Notes: generated from the letters alone by a model not told the origin. A stretch of 64,000 nucleotides of DNA from Xanthomonas hortorum (GCF_024339125.1 NZ_CP101417.1:4847001-4911000); one strand, 5' to 3'. Numbered from the stretch's first letter, positions 1 to 9,559 are shown. Translations and numbers: made by a program.

Positions 1-202
1 CCCCGAGGTTTCGAACCACTACAGGCATACCGGTCTGTAGCGAAGCAGACGGGTAGCAAGGACCTCGCAGTCCGCAGATCTTTTGGCAGCTAAACCTGCG
101 AACGCAAGCAAAATCCTCCTTTGGAGGCACGACGATAATCGACGCAGGAGGCGCTGTACCGGTGTAAAAGAACCTATACCGCCAGCCCTGAAGTTGACTC
201 AT

Positions 203-598
203 CTAACCCCTTACAGGCGTCCATCCAAAATCCCACAGAAGTTCAGGCTCAGTTGTCTGGCACGGAAAGCGTCCGATCAGATCACATGCCTCTTCTTCTG
301 TGAACGGGGCACTGCTTGGTACCGAATAAGTTACCGATGTATCGTTTTGAATGTTGCAAGTTCCACCGCCCGGCGGACAAATGACTTCACTATTGCAGCC
401 GCCCTTAATCGTCAAACGATATGGCGCAGAAGTATCTCCTCAATGCCATCGGGCATTATTGCAGAAGTACGCCTGCTGACCAACGGGCACGCCCTCGGCA
501 GTAAAATAGACGTAATTCATCGAGTTCTTACGGGCAGCCTGGACGTCTGCTCCAGCACATGCGAGGACAATCAACAACCCAGCAGAAGCAATCTTCAC
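203..598 (-). pseudogene. Small secreted DUF6289-like protein gene interrupted by an in-frame TGA
   Basis: A GTG start at 598 follows a strong AAGGAG Shine-Dalgarno and opens a typical signal peptide (M-K-I-A then a hydrophobic core ending near Val-Gln-Ala, about 21 residues). The mature part carries several cysteines (Cys46, then Gly-Gly-Cys, Val-Ile-Cys, Gly-Thr-Cys motifs). Codon 53 (440-442) is TGA, but the same frame continues without another stop for a further 78 codons to 203, with the same style of residues, so this looks like one gene of about 130 codons with a single nonsense codon. The downstream part alone would have to start at a TTG at 415 with no signal peptide. The overall look (short, secreted, Tyr- and Cys-containing) resembles DUF6289 proteins; that family assignment is tentative. 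It could be a young pseudogene, a read-through gene or a sequencing error. Confidence 0.6.
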
Positions 599-671
599 CT
601 GACATCTCCTTGTGAGTGAAATTCGCGCAATTACTGCGAGCGCACTCCATTATTATCATTTCCTAAAATAT

Positions 672-677
672 ATTATA
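672..677 (-). promoter_or_regulatory. Candidate -10 box (TATAAT) in an AT-rich segment
   Basis: On the minus strand this is a perfect TATAAT lying about 75 bases upstream of the GTG start at 598, within an AT-rich segment (about 640-735) that stands out from its GC-rich surroundings. I could not find a convincing -35 box at 16-18 bases. It would serve the TGA-interrupted secreted gene. Confidence 0.35.
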
Positions 678-797
678 GATAAAGATCACATTTTAAGAAT
701 AAAAAGCAATAAAGTTATTAGACTTTTCAGAGGAGTGCCTGCTTCAAACCAGCCCCGCCTCGGAAGCGAATTCGGTTCGACGCATTACAGCAAACCC

Positions 798-2393
798 TCA
801 ACCACCCAAAATCACCCGCGCCGCATTATGCCCAGGCGCGCCGGTCACCCCGCCGCCGGGATGCGTCCCGGACCCGCATAGATACAGCCCGGGTATCGCA
901 CCACGATAGGCGCCCTGCCCCAGCATGGGGCGTGCGCTGAAGAGTTGGTTGAGGCTGAGGGCGCCGTGGAAGATGTCGCCGCCGATCAAGCCGAAGATGC
1001 GCTCCAGATCGAGGGGGCTGAGGATCTGCCGGCCCAGCACCGATGCGGCGAATCCTGGCGCGTAGCGCTCCACCGTTGCAATCATCAAATCGGCGACTTC
1101 TTCGCGATGATCGTCCCAGTGCCGACCATCGGGAAGTTGAGGTGCCACGTGTTGGCAGAACAGGCTGGCCACATGCTGCCCAGGCGGCGCCAGGCTGTCG
1201 TCCAAGGTGCTGGGAATCAGCAGTTCGACCACCGGCTCGCGCGACCATCCGAATGCGCGCGCGTCCTGCCAGGCACGGTCCATGTAATCCAGACTCGGCG
1301 CGAGAATGATGCCGGCGGTGAGATGGTCGCCCGTACCTGGCAATGCGGTGAATTCCGGCAGGCGAGAGAGCGCCACGTTCATGCGGAACGTGCCTGATCC
1401 ACAGCGGTAATGCGCCATGCGTTCGTGTGTGGGCACAGGGACATCTTCTGGACGCATCAGGCGTTGATAGAGCAGTTTCGGATTGACGTTGGCAACCACT
1501 GCACGCGTTCGAATCGTCTCTCCGTGAGCGGTGAGGACACCAACCGCACGGCCCTGCTCCACCAGCACTCGCTCCACCGCACAGCCGGTGCGAATGTCCG
1601 CACCAGCTTCGCGCGCACTGGCGGCCATTGCCTGCGTAATGGCGCCCATGCCACCGATGGCATGGCCCCAGGCACCCTTGACGCCGTTGCTTTGCCCGAA
1701 CACGTGATGCAACAACACATAAGCCGTGCCCGGCGCGTACGGGCTGGCGTAATTGCCGACGATGCCGTCGAAGCCAAATAGCGCCTTGATTGGTGCGCTT
1801 TCGAACCAGCGATCCAGATACTCGGCTGCGGAAATCGTGAATAAATCGAGCAGATCCTGACGTAACGTAAGCGACAAGCCCTGCAGCTGCAGCCCCACCT
1901 TTCCCGCTCGCCACAACTGCGGCAACGCGCGTAGCCAGCCGCCCTCGGTGACATCGGGCGGCGGCTGTAATGCCAGCGCACGCAAGACATCGGCCAGTTG
2001 CTCCAGCCGCGCTTCATAGGCAGGCAATGCAGCGGCATCGGGTGCGGAGAATTTGGCGACTTCCGCAGCGGTGCGCCCAGCACCGGCCAGCAGATACTCA
2101 CCATCCGGCAGCGGTAAAAAGTTATTGATGCGGCGCGCAACCACGCGCAGGCCATGTCGCTCCAACGCAAGATCGGTGATGACCTTGGGCTGCAGCAACG
2201 ACACCGTATACGCCGCCACTGAATTGCGAAACCCGGGATGAAATTCTTCGGTAACTGCTGCGCCGCCGACCACATCGCGCGCTTCCAGTACCAGCACGCG
2301 CTTGCCTGCCTTGGCCAGATATGCAGCGCACACCAGGCCGTTGTGGCCGGCGCCGATGATCAGTGCGTCCAACGGTTCGGAGGCGGTGGGCAT
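798..2393 (-). CDS. FAD-dependent oxidoreductase of the CrtI/PYROXD2 type
   Basis: The 531-residue protein is a flavin-dependent oxidoreductase of the phytoene desaturase-like group. Residues 11-40 form the Rossmann dinucleotide-binding fold (GAGHNG at 14-19, followed by the acidic end Leu-Glu-Ala-Arg), and the C terminus has the FAD-contacting signature CGSGTHPGGG near the end, as in CrtI/PYROXD2 proteins. I chose the ATG at 2393 because the fold starts about ten residues after it; upstream codons in the same frame are low-complexity and lack homology. The family includes carotenoid desaturases, but no crt genes lie nearby, so a carotenoid role is not supported; the PYROXD2-like subgroup has no settled substrate. 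It stands alone, divergent from the first M13 peptidase gene. Confidence 0.88.
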   Translation of the reverse strand: MPTASEPLDALIIGAGHNGLVCAAYLAKAGKRVLVLEARDVVGGAAVTEEFHPGFRNSVAAYTVSLLQPKVITDLALERHGLRVVARRINNFLPLPDGEYLLAGAGRTAAEVAKFSAPDAAALPAYEARLEQLADVLRALALQPPPDVTEGGWLRALPQLWRAGKVGLQLQGLSLTLRQDLLDLFTISAAEYLDRWFESAPIKALFGFDGIVGNYASPYAPGTAYVLLHHVFGQSNGVKGAWGHAIGGMGAITQAMAASAREAGADIRTGCAVERVLVEQGRAVGVLTAHGETIRTRAVVANVNPKLLYQRLMRPEDVPVPTHERMAHYRCGSGTFRMNVALSRLPEFTALPGTGDHLTAGIILAPSLDYMDRAWQDARAFGWSREPVVELLIPSTLDDSLAPPGQHVASLFCQHVAPQLPDGRHWDDHREEVADLMIATVERYAPGFAASVLGRQILSPLDLERIFGLIGGDIFHGALSLNQLFSARPMLGQGAYRGAIPGLYLCGSGTHPGGGVTGAPGHNAARVILGG

Positions 2394-2739
2394 GCGCTCG
2401 TATATAGCATCGCTTGCCCGAGTCGGCCATTCGCGCAGTGGCGACCATCGCCACCGATGAGCGCTCACCATCACCGACATGGTCCATGTCTGCCGAGAAC
2501 ATGAACCAAACACCCGCGCGACGCAGAATAATAAGGCCGCAGGCTCCCTACCCAGCGCGTTACGGCACGTACGCCACGCTGCCATCCAGCAGCCGCATGC
2601 CAAACAGCCGTCAGCCCAGCGCATCTACACACGCCGCACCCATGACCTTCGACACCATGCCATCCGGCTGGCGAGGCGTAGAGTGCCGGCCACGGCCCTG
2701 GCGACGGGGCTTCCCAATCCGCTGCTTCTGGAGCCCTTT
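2394..2739. other. Divergent intergenic region, oxidoreductase / first M13 peptidase
   Basis: This 346-base gap must hold both divergent promoters. Open frames run through it in several frames, but none has a plausible start with protein-like content. The only clear site is GGAG at 2730-2733, six bases before the GTG start of the M13 gene. Confidence 0.4.
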
Positions 2740-4863
2740 GTGATTCGAACACCTCATTTATTGACGTTGACCCTGGCTGTGGCCACTGCGCTGAGCGGTT
2801 GCAAGAAGTCTGAAGACGCTACGCCTGCCGCCCCCGCAGCCGACACAGCGGCAACCACGCCCGCTGCACCCAAGACGCTGACCCTGGACCAGAGCAAGCT
2901 GCCGGCGGTGAACCAGTTCAGTGCTGCCGACCTGGATGCCAATGGCAACGCCTGTACCGATCTCAACGCCTACGCCAACGCCAAGTTCCTGGCCGCCAAC
3001 CCGGTGCCGAGCGATCGCACCAGCTGGGGCGCGTTCGAAATGCTCGACGAGCGCTCCAATGCGATCCAGCAGCAACTGGTCGAACAGGCTGCGGCCGACA
3101 CCAGCGCCAGCGGCGTGGAAAAAATCGTCGGCGACCTGTGGTCGACCGGCATGGACGAAGCAAAGATCAACGCCCAGGGTATCGAGCCGCTGAAGCCCGA
3201 ACTGGCCGCGATCGACGCCATCAGCGACCAGGCCAAGCTGGTCGACTATCTGCGCAGCAGCGCGGCCAAGGGCAATAACGAGCTCTTCAGCTTCGGCGCC
3301 GAGGCGGACTTCAAGAAGTCCAGCCAGAACATCGCCTACGCCATGCAGGGCGGCCTGGGTTTGCCGGATCCGGAGTACTACACCAGCGCCACCAACAAGG
3401 CCAAGCTGGAGGCCTACCAGGCGCACGTGGCCAAGGTGCTGGAGCTGTCCGGCGTGGCTGCGGCCGATGCCGCCGCGCAGGCCAAGCAGGTGGTCGCGTT
3501 CGAAAGCCGTCTGGCCAAGGTCTCCAAGACCAGCACCCAGATGTCGCGCGATGCCTCGCTGGCCTACAACCCGATCTCGCCGGCCGAGGCCGACAAGCTG
3601 ACTCCGAACTGGTCGTGGACCGAGTTCTTCAAGTCGCAGGGCGTGACCACGCCGGAAATGTTCTCGCTGGCGATCCCGGCCTTCCATCAGGAAGTCAGCA
3701 AGATGATCGCCGACACCGACCCGGCAATCTGGCGCGCCTACCTGCGCTTCCACACCGTCGATGGCGCCTCGCCGTTCCTGAGCCAGCCGTTCGTCGATGA
3801 GAACTTCGCGTTCTACAACAAGACCCTGCGCGGCCAGAAGGAAATCAAGCCGCGTTGGAAGCGCGTGCTGGCGACCATCAACGGCCAGACCGGCGAAGCC
3901 TTGGGCCAGATGTACGTCAAGGTCGCGTTCCCTGCCGATTCCAAGGCCAAGATGGAAACGCTGGTGACCAATCTGCGCACCGCGCTGAAAGCCCGCATCG
4001 AAAAGCTCGACTGGATGAGCCCGGAGACCAAGACCAAGGCGATCGCCAAGTGGGAAAGCTTCACGCCCAAGATCGGCTACCCGGAAAAATGGCGTGAGTG
4101 GAATGGCCTGAGCACCAGCCGTGATAGCTATCTTGGCAACGTGCAGGCTGCGGCCGAATACAACTACAAGTGGAATCTGTCCAAGATCGGCAAGCCAGTG
4201 GACAAGACCGAATGGGGCATGAGCCCGCAGACGGTCAATGCGTACTACAACCCGCTGCAGAACGAGATCGTGTTCCCGGCGGCGATCCTGCAGCCGCCGT
4301 TCTTCGACCCGAATGCACCAGAGGAAATGAACTACGGCGGTATCGGCGCGGTGATCGGCCATGAGATGACGCATGGTTACGACGACCAGGGCAGCCGCTT
4401 TGGTGCCGATGGCAACTTCATCGCCGATCCGGGCTGGTGGACGCAGAAGGATCTGGACGCGTTCAAGGCACGCACCGGCAAGCTGGTCGCGCAGTTCGAC
4501 GGCTATCGCACCTCGGCCGGCGACAAGGTCAAGGGCGACCTGACCCTGGGCGAAAATATCGCCGACCTGGGCGGCCTCAACACCGCCTACGACGCGATGA
4601 AGACCGCCACCGCCGGCAAGGACGATCCCAAGAGCGACGGCATCACCCGCGACCAGCGCTTCTTCCTCAATTGGGCCACGGTGTGGCGCCGCAACTTCAC
4701 CCCGGAAGAACTGGTGGTGCGCCTGAAGACCGATCCGCACGCACCGGCCAACTTCCGCGCCATCGGTGCGCCGTCGAACATGCCGGCCTTCGCCGCCGCG
4801 TTCTCGTGCAAGGCCGGCGATGCGATGGTGCGTCAGGGCGATAAGCAGGTCGTGATCTGGTAA
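2740..4863 (+). CDS. M13 family zinc metallopeptidase, lipoprotein (first of three)
   Basis: This is a 707-residue neprilysin/PepO-type endopeptidase, expected to cleave peptides in the periplasm while anchored as a lipoprotein. The GTG start at 2740 has GGAG six bases upstream and opens a lipoprotein signal with lipobox LSGC (Cys21). The N-terminal M13 domain runs from about residue 50; the catalytic domain carries NAYY (substrate backbone binding), the zinc motif HEMTH (541-545), and the third ligand in ENIADLGG (Glu605). The extreme C terminus has the family Cys-x-x-Gly and ends Val-Ile-Trp. All catalytic residues are present. A strong terminator follows at 4893, so it is probably transcribed alone. 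Substrate unknown. Confidence 0.93.
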   Translation: MIRTPHLLTLTLAVATALSGCKKSEDATPAAPAADTAATTPAAPKTLTLDQSKLPAVNQFSAADLDANGNACTDLNAYANAKFLAANPVPSDRTSWGAFEMLDERSNAIQQQLVEQAAADTSASGVEKIVGDLWSTGMDEAKINAQGIEPLKPELAAIDAISDQAKLVDYLRSSAAKGNNELFSFGAEADFKKSSQNIAYAMQGGLGLPDPEYYTSATNKAKLEAYQAHVAKVLELSGVAAADAAAQAKQVVAFESRLAKVSKTSTQMSRDASLAYNPISPAEADKLTPNWSWTEFFKSQGVTTPEMFSLAIPAFHQEVSKMIADTDPAIWRAYLRFHTVDGASPFLSQPFVDENFAFYNKTLRGQKEIKPRWKRVLATINGQTGEALGQMYVKVAFPADSKAKMETLVTNLRTALKARIEKLDWMSPETKTKAIAKWESFTPKIGYPEKWREWNGLSTSRDSYLGNVQAAAEYNYKWNLSKIGKPVDKTEWGMSPQTVNAYYNPLQNEIVFPAAILQPPFFDPNAPEEMNYGGIGAVIGHEMTHGYDDQGSRFGADGNFIADPGWWTQKDLDAFKARTGKLVAQFDGYRTSAGDKVKGDLTLGENIADLGGLNTAYDAMKTATAGKDDPKSDGITRDQRFFLNWATVWRRNFTPEELVVRLKTDPHAPANFRAIGAPSNMPAFAAAFSCKAGDAMVRQGDKQVVIW

Positions 4864-5204
4864 TCGTCATCGCAAGAAAGCGGTAACCAACGCGGGCGGC
4901 GATCGGTTGATCGTCGCCCGTTTTTTTGGGCATTTCCGAAACGCACGTTCGCGACGCGTGCGGACTGCGCGAGATTGTTTCCGCAACGCAGGCAGCAGGC
5001 ACTCGCATGCAGCAGCCACTTCGTTTTCGATGGGATTTTTGCGCACACACAAACGCATCGCCTGCGCATCTATCCATGCTTGAAGCGTGAGTTCGTCACT
5101 CAGCCATCGAGAGCATAAACACCAAGCCTCAACAAAGCTAAACGCGTGCTCTCGCAAAGACGCACGCGCTTATGCTCGGTGTCCTTTCATGCGACTGGGC
5201 TTCC
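4864..5204. other. Gap between first and second M13 genes
   Basis: The 341-base gap contains the terminator at 4893-4927 and then the leader of the second M13 gene. I see no gene and no convincing promoter boxes in the remainder. Confidence 0.4.
4893..4927 (+). terminator. Rho-independent terminator of the first M13 gene
   Basis: The stem CGGGCGGCGATC / GATCGTCGCCCG (one mismatched position) encloses a four-base loop and is followed by seven T residues, 30 bases after the stop codon. Confidence 0.85.
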
Positions 5205-7313
5205 ATGTCACCGATCAAGACCTCTACGCTCGCTCTGGCACTGGTTGTGGCCTTGACCGGCTGCAAGCGCGAAGCCGGCGACAGCAGCACGCCCGCGCAA
5301 ACGGCTGCGCCGACGCGCGCATCGGCAACCGCCGCCGCCTCCGCAACCAAATCCTCGTTCGACATCAACGAGCTGGACACGGCAACAAGCGCTTGCCAGA
5401 ACCTGGATACGTTCGTCAACGCCAAGTGGGCCAAAGCCAATCCGATTCCGGCCGACCGCACCAGTTGGGGCGTGTTCGACGAACTGACGGAAAAGAGCCT
5501 GGTCACGCAGCGAGAGATTGTTGAAAGCGCCGCCAAGCAGGCAGACAAGCAAGCCGACCCGCTTGCACGCAAACTTGGTCTGCTTTACGCCTCGGGGATG
5601 GACGAAGCCGCCATCGAGGCGGCGGGAGACCAGCCGATCCGCCCGCAGCTGGAGGCCATTGGCGCGCTGAAATCCGCCAAGGATGTCGCCGCGTACATCA
5701 CCAGCCGCTATGCGGAGGGCGATGGCAAGGTCTTCGAGTTCGGCGCAAGCGAAGACTTCCACAAGGCAGATCGGCAAATCGCCTTTGCCAACGAAGGCGG
5801 CCTGGGCCTGCCGACCAAGGATTACTACACCGCTGCCGAATACGCTCCCATCCGTGAGGCCTATCTGGCCTATATCGCCAAGTCGTTCGAGCTCACCGGC
5901 AGCGATGCCGACGCGGCCGAGGCGCAGGCGAAGGACGTGATGGCACTGGAATCGCAACTGGCTGCCGCGTCGCTGGCGCCAACCGATGCACGCCAACCCA
6001 AGAACCAATATCACTTCGTCAGCGTTGCCGAGGCAGACAAGCTCACCCCGCACTTTTCATGGAAAGACTTCTTTGCCGCGCAAGGCGTGGATGTGGGCGC
6101 CGGCTTCTCGTTGTCGCAACCGCGTTTCTTCGCAGCGTTCGACCATCAGTTGGCCAGTGCACCAATTGCACAATGGCAGGCCTACCTGCGCTTCCATACC
6201 ATCGACGAGGCGTCCAAACAGCTCAGCAAGGCATTCGTCGACAACAACTTCGCCTTCTATGGCAAGGCCCTGTCCGGACAACCGGAGCAACGCCCACGTT
6301 GGAAACGCGTCCTGCGCGCGGTCGACGAAGCCATGGGCGAAGGCCTTGGCCAGCTCTACGTCGCCAAGGTCTTCACGCCCGAAGCCAAGCAACGCGCGGC
6401 CGAATTGGTCGACAACGTCCGCGCCGCGCTCAAGACGCGCATCGAAAACGTCGACTGGATGAGCAACGAAACCAAAACAAAGGCGCTTGCAAAGTGGGAG
6501 GCCTTCCTGCCCAAGATCGGCTATCCGGACACCTGGCGTGACTGGTCGGGGCTGGAGATCGTTCCCGGGGCCTACTACCGCAATCTGCAGGCGGCGGCCA
6601 AGTTCAACTATCACTACGACATCGCCCAGATCGGCAAACCCACCGATCGCAAGCGGTGGTCGATGCCTCCGCAGACGGTCAACGCGTACTACAGCCCGAG
6701 TACCAACACCATCAATTTCCCGGCCGGCATCCTGCAACCGCCGTTCTTCGACGCCAATGCCGACGATGCCCTGAACTACGGCGCCATCGGCGCGATCATC
6801 GGGCACGAAGCCACGCATGGCTTCGACGATCAAGGCAGCCAGTTCGATGGCGCGGGCAACAACGTCAATTGGTGGACTGCGCAGGATCGCAAGGCATTCG
6901 AGCAGCGTGCCGACGGCTTGGTGAAGCAGTTCGATGCGTATGTTCCCTTGCCGAGTCACCCCAAAATGCATGTCAACGGCAGACTCACTTTGGGCGAAAA
7001 CATCGCTGACCTGGGCGGTATCAACATTGCCTACGACGCGCTGCAGACCGCACTGCGTCAGCACCCTGAGCGCGGTGCAAATATTGACGGGTACAGCCCC
7101 GAGCAGCGGTTTTTCCTGGGCTTTGCGCGTAACTGGCGTGGACTCACACGCGAGCAGCAACAGCTAGTCTACCTCGCGAGCGACCCCCACTCACCGGACA
7201 ATCTGCGCGCCATCGCCGCCCCCTCCAACATGCCGCAATTCGCCACCGCGTTTGCGTGCAAGCCTGGCGATGCAATGGTGCGGCCTGAGAAAGACCGCGT
7301 GGTGATCTGGTAG
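5205..7313 (+). CDS. M13 family zinc metallopeptidase, lipoprotein (second of three)
   Basis: The 702-residue protein is a close paralogue of the preceding M13 peptidase, sharing residue blocks along its whole length. It has a lipoprotein signal with lipobox LTGC about 20 residues from the ATG at 5205, a linker rich in Thr/Ala, and a complete active site: NAYY, HEATH at 534-538 and the zinc ligand Glu598 in ENIADLGG. I prefer this ATG over an in-frame ATG at 5172 because the longer version places charged and polar residues before the signal peptide. The family cleaves oligopeptides; the role here is unknown. An inverted repeat without a T run (7365-7386) follows. Confidence 0.92.
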   Translation: MSPIKTSTLALALVVALTGCKREAGDSSTPAQTAAPTRASATAAASATKSSFDINELDTATSACQNLDTFVNAKWAKANPIPADRTSWGVFDELTEKSLVTQREIVESAAKQADKQADPLARKLGLLYASGMDEAAIEAAGDQPIRPQLEAIGALKSAKDVAAYITSRYAEGDGKVFEFGASEDFHKADRQIAFANEGGLGLPTKDYYTAAEYAPIREAYLAYIAKSFELTGSDADAAEAQAKDVMALESQLAAASLAPTDARQPKNQYHFVSVAEADKLTPHFSWKDFFAAQGVDVGAGFSLSQPRFFAAFDHQLASAPIAQWQAYLRFHTIDEASKQLSKAFVDNNFAFYGKALSGQPEQRPRWKRVLRAVDEAMGEGLGQLYVAKVFTPEAKQRAAELVDNVRAALKTRIENVDWMSNETKTKALAKWEAFLPKIGYPDTWRDWSGLEIVPGAYYRNLQAAAKFNYHYDIAQIGKPTDRKRWSMPPQTVNAYYSPSTNTINFPAGILQPPFFDANADDALNYGAIGAIIGHEATHGFDDQGSQFDGAGNNVNWWTAQDRKAFEQRADGLVKQFDAYVPLPSHPKMHVNGRLTLGENIADLGGINIAYDALQTALRQHPERGANIDGYSPEQRFFLGFARNWRGLTREQQQLVYLASDPHSPDNLRAIAAPSNMPQFATAFACKPGDAMVRPEKDRVVIW

Positions 7314-7364
7314 CGCTGCGCTAGTCACTGCCTGCAAGCGCTTCCAACACGACGGCAACACGCA

Positions 7365-7386
7365 CAGGCCCGCCCACGCGGGCCTG
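7365..7386 (+). terminator. Hairpin between second and third M13 genes
   Basis: A perfect 9-bp stem CAGGCCCGC / GCGGGCCTG with a four-base loop lies 52 bases after the stop of the second M13 gene. It lacks a T tract, so it may be a weak terminator or an mRNA-stabilising hairpin. Confidence 0.4.
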
Positions 7387-7498
7387 TCGCGTTCATGCAA
7401 GCGGCCGGCACCGAGGACGAACGGCAGCTCGCGCCCGCCTGCACGAGGCGCAGCCTTGCTAAACTCCGCCGACTTCAATCTGGCCACCCTTCTTCTCG

Positions 7499-9511
7499 AT
7501 GCCCACCATTCGTCCGCTTGCCCTCGCTCTTGGCTTCAGCCTGATCACGCTGCTGTCCGCCCCCGACGCCGACGCCGCGCGCAAGAAGAAGGCCGCTCCC
7601 AAGGCCCCGGCCGTCTCGGCGGCGTGTACCGATTTCTACGATTACGCCAATGCCGGCTGGCTCAAGGCCAATCCGCTGCCGCAGACCGGCGCCGTCACCG
7701 CACTGGGCCAGTTGTCCGAGCGCGCCCTACAGCAGCAGCGCGAATTGCTGGACGCCTCGATGAAGACCCCGCAGGGCAACGTGCAGAAGCTGCTCGGCGA
7801 CTTCTGGGCCAGTGGCCTGGACGAAGCCTCGGTCGAAAAGGACGGCTCCAACCCCATCGCCCCCTTGCTGGCGCGCATCGACGCGATCAAGAAGGCCAAG
7901 GATGTGCCCGCTTCCATCGCCGCGCTGCATCAGGTCGGTATCCCGGTCGGCTTCAACTTCGGCCCGGACGTGGATCTGAAGGCGCTGGATCGCCATATCG
8001 GTTACTTCATGCAAGGCGGCATGGGCCTGCCTGATCCAGCGTTCTACACCCGTACCGATGCCGACACCCAGGCGCTGATGGGCCGCTACCGCAGCTACGT
8101 CAAGCAGATGCTGGCGCTGACCGGTACCCCGGCCGACAAGCTCGAAGCCGATGCTGCCTCCGTGCTGCAGATCGAAACCGCGCTGGCACGCAGCGCGCAG
8201 TCGGTGCAGGGCATCAACAACCCGTTCAACAACTACGCCCCGATCGCCACCAAGGAGCTGACCAAGCAGTACAAGAACCTGCGCCTGGCCGACTTTCTGG
8301 AAGCGCAGGGCGTCAAGGACGATCTGGTGTCGATGGCCGACCCGGCCATGTTCAAGCAGCTCGACAGCATGATCGTCAGCATCAAGCCTGACCAGTGGAA
8401 GGCCTACCTGCGCTGGCGCGTGGGCGATGCGATGGCGCCGTATCTGTCCAAGAGCTTCCACGATGCCGAATACCAGTTCCGCGGCCGTCTGCTGCGTGGC
8501 GATGCATTGCCGCCGCAGCGCTGGCAGCAGGTGCTTGACGCGATCAATATCGCCGCCGGCCCGATGCTCGGTCGCGAATACGTGGCGCGTTACCTGAGCA
8601 GCGACACCCGCCGTCAGGCCGAAGCCATCGCCGACCAGGTGCGCGATGCACAGCTGGCCGCGCTGGAGCGCACCGGCTGGGGCAACGGCGAGGTGATCGC
8701 CGAAGCCAAGGCCAAACTGTCGGCGATGAAGATCGAAGTCGGTGCACCGCGGCGTGACCTGGACTACACCGTGCAACCGATGGGCCGCGGCAGCTTCGGC
8801 GGCAACATGCTGATCGCCTCGACCTGGCGTCACCGCGAAGAAATGAAGCGCATCGGCAAGGGCAACGCCGACCGTCGTTGGGACGTACTGCCGCAGCAGC
8901 CGGCAGTGGCCTATGACATCGCGCAGAACCGTCTGATCATCACCGCCGCCGTCTTGCAGGCACCGGTGCTGACCAACGGCAGCAGCCCGGCCGCGCAGTA
9001 CGGCGCCTACGGCGCGCTGGTGGCACACGAAATCACCCGTGCCATCGACGCCAAGGGCTCGCTGGTGGACGCCAAGGGCGAGTTGCGCAGCTGGTGGACG
9101 CCGGCCGAGAAGACCAGCTGGACGCTGCTGACTGGCAAGGTGGCCAATCAGTTCGCCGCTTATCCGTACCCGGGCGTGCCCAACGTCAAGGTCAACGGCG
9201 CGCAGACCGCCGAAGAAAACCTGGCCGACCTGGCGGGTATCGAACTGGCCTGGCAGGCCTTCAGCAAGGCCCAGCCGGCCGCCACCGAGGCCGACAAGCA
9301 GGCGTTCTTCACTGCCTGGGCCGGCCTGTGGGCACAGCAGCTGTCGCCGAACGAAGCGGTGCAGCGTGCAAGCGCCGACATCCGTGCACCGGGCCAGTGG
9401 CGCACCAACGGCCCGCTGTCCAACTTGCCCGAGTTCGGTGCAGCATTCACCTGCAAGCCGGGCCAGCCGATGCAGCGTGTGGATACCGAGCAGTTGAAGA
9501 TCTGGCGCTGA
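7499..9511 (+). CDS. M13-family protein with a degenerate zinc site (probable pseudo-protease)
   Basis: The 670-residue protein aligns along its length with the two upstream M13 peptidases but differs in key places. The signal peptide is of the type I kind (cleavage near Ala-Asp-Ala, residue 26) with no lipobox, so the product should be soluble in the periplasm. The zinc motif HExxH reads HEITR (510-514): the second histidine ligand is arginine. The NAYY motif is replaced by VAYD. The downstream ligand motif is kept as ENLADLAG (Glu573). With one zinc ligand and the substrate-binding Asn lost, peptidase activity is unlikely from family knowledge; a binding, chaperone or regulatory role beside its active paralogues is my inference. 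The frame is intact and codon use normal, so it is not an obvious pseudogene. Confidence 0.85.
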   Translation: MPTIRPLALALGFSLITLLSAPDADAARKKKAAPKAPAVSAACTDFYDYANAGWLKANPLPQTGAVTALGQLSERALQQQRELLDASMKTPQGNVQKLLGDFWASGLDEASVEKDGSNPIAPLLARIDAIKKAKDVPASIAALHQVGIPVGFNFGPDVDLKALDRHIGYFMQGGMGLPDPAFYTRTDADTQALMGRYRSYVKQMLALTGTPADKLEADAASVLQIETALARSAQSVQGINNPFNNYAPIATKELTKQYKNLRLADFLEAQGVKDDLVSMADPAMFKQLDSMIVSIKPDQWKAYLRWRVGDAMAPYLSKSFHDAEYQFRGRLLRGDALPPQRWQQVLDAINIAAGPMLGREYVARYLSSDTRRQAEAIADQVRDAQLAALERTGWGNGEVIAEAKAKLSAMKIEVGAPRRDLDYTVQPMGRGSFGGNMLIASTWRHREEMKRIGKGNADRRWDVLPQQPAVAYDIAQNRLIITAAVLQAPVLTNGSSPAAQYGAYGALVAHEITRAIDAKGSLVDAKGELRSWWTPAEKTSWTLLTGKVANQFAAYPYPGVPNVKVNGAQTAEENLADLAGIELAWQAFSKAQPAATEADKQAFFTAWAGLWAQQLSPNEAVQRASADIRAPGQWRTNGPLSNLPEFGAAFTCKPGQPMQRVDTEQLKIWR

Positions 9512-9559
9512 TTTCAGCGCCAGGCAGTCACTGGCAACCAACACGCAGTCACTGGCAAT

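Noticed and set aside
1..100. Possible tRNA-like segment at the left edge
   Set aside because: I could not fold a cloverleaf or find a T-loop plus acceptor stem; not supported.
798..2393. Carotenoid desaturase (crtI) assignment
   Set aside because: The fold fits, but no carotenoid genes are adjacent and the C-terminal signature also fits PYROXD2-like proteins, so I kept the broader name.
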